Source of the DNA: Fluviicola sp.
GTDB taxonomy: Bacteria; Bacteroidota; Bacteroidia; Flavobacteriales_D; Crocinitomicaceae
Assembly (NCBI RefSeq): GCF_039596395.1
Contig: NZ_JBCNJT010000002.1
Coordinates: 868,001-932,000 of the forward strand
DNA: 64,000 bases
Direction: 5' to 3'
This document shows positions 61,968 through 64,000 of this stretch, piece after piece. The notes under the pieces are model-generated. The model did no database searches. It saw nothing but the letters and a program-made list of their open reading frames with translations, and had not been told where the DNA came from. The translations under genes and the position numbers were made by a program. Numbering within the stretch: position 1 is the stretch's first letter; every line of letters begins with the position of its first letter.

Positions 61968-62835
61968 TTTAAATCAAACGTCTTGCCCTTCTTGTGGAGC
62001 GCAATCCTTTAGTACATATTTGACCGTAAAAGACCATTTTCTTTCCGGAGAAATCTTTAAGTTGGAGCTTTGTGGTTCGTGCAGTTTACTGTTTACAAAT
62101 CCCCGGCCGAGCCTGGGACATATCGGTGATTATTATAAGTCGGAAGAGTATGTTTCACACAGTTCTACAAAGAAAGGATTCGTCAATAAAGTTTACGGCT
62201 GGGTTCGATCCTATACCCTGAAGAAAAAGATTGCTCTGTTGAAACAACTAACAGATGGGAAACGTCTCTTGGATATCGGTGCTGGAACCGGCCATTTCCT
62301 GGCTAAAGCAAAAGAATCCGGTTATACTGTTTTGGGGTTGGAACCGGATAAAGATGCAAGAAAGGTTGCTTTATCTGAAAATGGAATTGAACTGAAAGAC
62401 CTGGGATTGCTGCATGAACTGAATGAGTCGTTTGATGTTGTTTCCATGTGGCATGTGTTGGAACATGTTTATAACCTGCAAACTGATTTAGAGAAAATCG
62501 TTTCGTTGATAAACCAGAATGGTGTGTTAATTATTGCTGTTCCGAATTACACTTCTTTCGATGCACAGTATTACAAAGAGTATTGGGCGGCTTATGATGT
62601 TCCACGACACTTGTATCATTTTTCTCCGAAGTCCATTATTCCCTTAGTTGAATCGAAAGGCTTGAAATTTGAAAAAATGCTTCCGATGAAATTCGATAGT
62701 TATTATGTTTCGATGCTCAGTGAAAAATACAAGGGCGGTTCGATGCTGAAAGCGATGAGAATTGGATTTTTGTCGAATAAGAAAGCTAAAGAAGGTTTTT
62801 CGAGCTCCCAGATCTATATTTTCCGTAAGAAATAG
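61960..62835 (+). CDS. class I SAM-dependent methyltransferase with N-terminal zinc ribbon
   Basis: 291 residues. GTG at 61960 is the only possible start: an in-frame TAG lies three codons upstream and the conserved part begins at residue 9. A putative zinc ribbon uses Cys9, Cys12, Cys38 and Cys41 (CPSCGAQ, LCGSCSLLF). The SAM loop is RLLDIGAGTGHFLAKA (about 102-117), followed by VLGLEPD, then FDVVSMWHVLEHV and GVLIIAVPNY, as in Methyltransf_23 proteins that modify sugars or lipid-linked quinones. Substrate unknown. It follows mnmG by 6 bp and ends at a terminator. Confidence 0.9.
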   Translation: MEHLNQTSCPSCGAQSFSTYLTVKDHFLSGEIFKLELCGSCSLLFTNPRPSLGHIGDYYKSEEYVSHSSTKKGFVNKVYGWVRSYTLKKKIALLKQLTDGKRLLDIGAGTGHFLAKAKESGYTVLGLEPDKDARKVALSENGIELKDLGLLHELNESFDVVSMWHVLEHVYNLQTDLEKIVSLINQNGVLIIAVPNYTSFDAQYYKEYWAAYDVPRHLYHFSPKSIIPLVESKGLKFEKMLPMKFDSYYVSMLSEKYKGGSMLKAMRIGFLSNKKAKEGFSSSQIYIFRKK

Positions 62836-62842
62836 TGTTTTT

Positions 62843-62867
62843 AAGCCCTCTGAAGGGCTTTTTTTGT
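62843..62867 (+). terminator. terminator of the mnmG-methyltransferase transcript
   Basis: Stem AAGCCCT (62843-62849) with AGGGCTT (62854-62860), 4-base loop, then TTTTTGTG. Confidence 0.82.
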
Positions 62868-62950
62868 GTTTGGAAGGGAAAGACCTTGGTTGTCGGGAGA
62901 TCTGGCAGGAAATCGAGTGAAATTCTTAACTTTTTTGAGCCATTTTTGGA

Positions 62951-62987
62951 TAATACGGCACTTCGACTCCGCTCAGTGACCGTATTA
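62951..62987. repeat. REP-like hairpin with the CTTCGACTCCGCTCAGTGAC text
   Basis: TAATACGG (62951-62958) pairs with CCGTATTA (62980-62987), and inner CACT (62959-62962) with AGTG (62975-62978), one bulged A; 12-base loop TCGACTCCGCTC. From memory, this loop sequence recurs in intergenic repeats of flavobacterial genomes. The remaining 62868-63095 shows nothing further. Confidence 0.6.
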
Positions 62988-63095
62988 AGAAAAGATTCAA
63001 ATTAGTGTAAAGTGTTCTTAAAATCATAGAATTTTTTGACCTGAAAATTTTGCAAGTTCATTGGATGGAAATCGAAATGACCTCAACCGCAAGAA

Positions 63096-64000
63096 TTAGT
63101 TATTCGGTTCAATCCAATCTCCGTTTTCCCGGATCAATTCTATCAACGCGTCTACCGCTTCCTCTTCGGATACATTTTTTCTTACAACTGTTTTTTCTTT
63201 ATAGAGATTGATCTTTCCCGGACCGGTTCCAACGTATCCGTAATCTGCATCGGCCATTTCTCCCGGACCATTTACAATGCAACCCATAATTCCTATTTTG
63301 ATTCCTTTCAAGTGCGATGTACGTTCCCGGATCTTCGCAGTGGTTTCCTGGAGATCAAACAGGGTTCTTCCACAAGACGGACAGGAAATGTATTCTGTTT
63401 TAGAGATTCGTGCGCGTGTGGCCTGAAGAATTCCAAAAGATAAGCTGTTCAGGTCGACAAGTGACCTCGGAGCCGTAATCCAAAGTCCGTCAGCAAATCC
63501 GTCGATGAAGTGAATTCCGGCATCGGAACTGGCGTATAACTGGAGCATTTCCAATTCTGCCAATTCGTAATTCAGTTTGAGAATAACCGGTATCTGGTTA
63601 TTTAATTTCGCTAATTCATGTTGAAATTTGCGGATAATTTGTGTTTTTTGCTTCTTTTTAGTTTCAACTACGTAAATAATTTTTGTTGTCGGAAGAGTTG
63701 AAACCTCAAATTCCGAGTCGAGATCCACCAACAAAAAGACAATCCCCGCCGGACGGTATTTCCGGTATTCCTCCAGAGTGCAAAGCGGATGAGCATCCGG
63801 CCTTTCGTGTTTTTTCCAGGTTTCGTAATTCTGTACCAAACGAAGCGTTCCCGGAAGTTCGAAATCAATGTTCTGATCTCCAAGGTATACATAGTCTGCG
63901 GCCTGGTCAAAAATGTTCCATTTGTCCAACTGCTCGGAATACCCATATCCAAACCCAAAAAAATTAGTTGAAACTATTTTTTCTTTTTTTGATAAGTCTG
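63096..64000 (-). CDS. ispG: 4-hydroxy-3-methylbut-2-enyl diphosphate synthase IspG, C-terminal part (5' end outside window)
   Basis: The frame stays open to the window edge, so the gene starts beyond 64000. IspG makes HMBPP from MEcPP in the non-mevalonate isoprenoid pathway and uses a 4Fe-4S cluster. The cluster-binding segment is visible: CPSCGRTLFDL, then GIMGCIVNGPGEMADADYGYVG. The part before it (SDAGIHFIDGFADGLWIT, IIYVVETKKKQKTQ) belongs to the large insert domain of the long IspG form found in Bacteroidota, Chlamydiae and plants. The flavodoxin or ferredoxin partner is not in view. Confidence 0.94.
   Translation of the reverse strand, partial: DLSKKEKIVSTNFFGFGYGYSEQLDKWNIFDQAADYVYLGDQNIDFELPGTLRLVQNYETWKKHERPDAHPLCTLEEYRKYRPAGIVFLLVDLDSEFEVSTLPTTKIIYVVETKKKQKTQIIRKFQHELAKLNNQIPVILKLNYELAELEMLQLYASSDAGIHFIDGFADGLWITAPRSLVDLNSLSFGILQATRARISKTEYISCPSCGRTLFDLQETTAKIRERTSHLKGIKIGIMGCIVNGPGEMADADYGYVGTGPGKINLYKEKTVVRKNVSEEEAVDALIELIRENGDWIEPNN

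Noticed and set aside
1-64000. Prophage, insertion sequence, toxin-antitoxin or defence system
   Set aside because: No transposase, integrase, phage structural, restriction or toxin-type protein is visible; the gene content is of core and envelope type.

Overview
The window looks like a chromosomal segment of a Bacteroidota, most probably a Flavobacteriales species of the Fluviicola/Crocinitomicaceae type. This rests on seven secreted proteins that end in a type IX secretion (T9SS) type A sorting domain, one protein with a T9SS type B-like C-terminal domain, TAnnTTTG/TTTG promoters, weak Shine-Dalgarno sequences, and families typical of the phylum (two-component-regulator propellers, DUF4175, DUF4382, long-form IspG). 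The genus is inference. I see no prophage, insertion sequence, CRISPR array, secretion apparatus or defence island.

Layout. 1-7.3 kb: the 3' end of uvrC, a TonB-dependent receptor, dprA, a secreted C1B cysteine peptidase and an orphan BlaI-type repressor with a textbook promoter. 7.3-13.2 kb: secreted M43 metallopeptidase, secreted S1 serine peptidase and a small T9SS protein, with a 656-bp gene-poor gap. 13.2-19.4 kb: mfd, an AraC regulator, an alpha/beta hydrolase, a DUF4382 lipoprotein. 19.6-24.5 kb: a T9SS protein, then a SUMF1-like protein, an ECF sigma factor and a probable anti-sigma protein in one run. 24.5-31.2 kb: fbp, small lipoproteins, a secreted C-type lectin, an EamA transporter, a GH3-type adenylating enzyme and a tandem universal stress protein. 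31.2-36.2 kb: a 1302-residue propeller/adenylate cyclase/HD protein and ferritin. 36.3-47 kb: a T9SS seven-repeat propeller, rnr, a DEDDh exonuclease, a lipoprotein/propeller/GNAT run and a secreted subtilase. 47-53.3 kb: an orphan LytTR response regulator, rpiB, an M28 peptidase, a TlpA-like thioredoxin, and a second ECF sigma/anti-sigma pair whose anti-sigma partner ends in a T9SS type B-like domain. 53.3-55.5 kb: tRNA-Cys with a nearby copy of part of its own sequence, folB and gltX. 55.7-64 kb: DUF4175 protein, an RsbW-like ATPase, ybeY, mnmG, a methyltransferase and the 3' part of ispG.

The strongest non-coding signal is a cluster of six 16-bp sequences matching or nearly matching the ParB-binding centromere parS (core CACGTG within TGTTCCACGTGGAACA) between 59.9 and 62.0 kb, in, between and at the edges of ybeY, mnmG and the methyltransferase gene. 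Clusters of parS normally mark the replication-origin region, and mnmG (gidA) is a classic origin neighbour, so the right end of the window is probably close to oriC. Other structure includes four different REP-like palindromic repeats (28.5, 42.3, 53.35 and 62.95 kb), a dozen intrinsic terminators or stem-loops, and several promoters that fit the Bacteroidota consensus.

All functional calls come from reading the sequence and recalling family motifs; no database search was possible.
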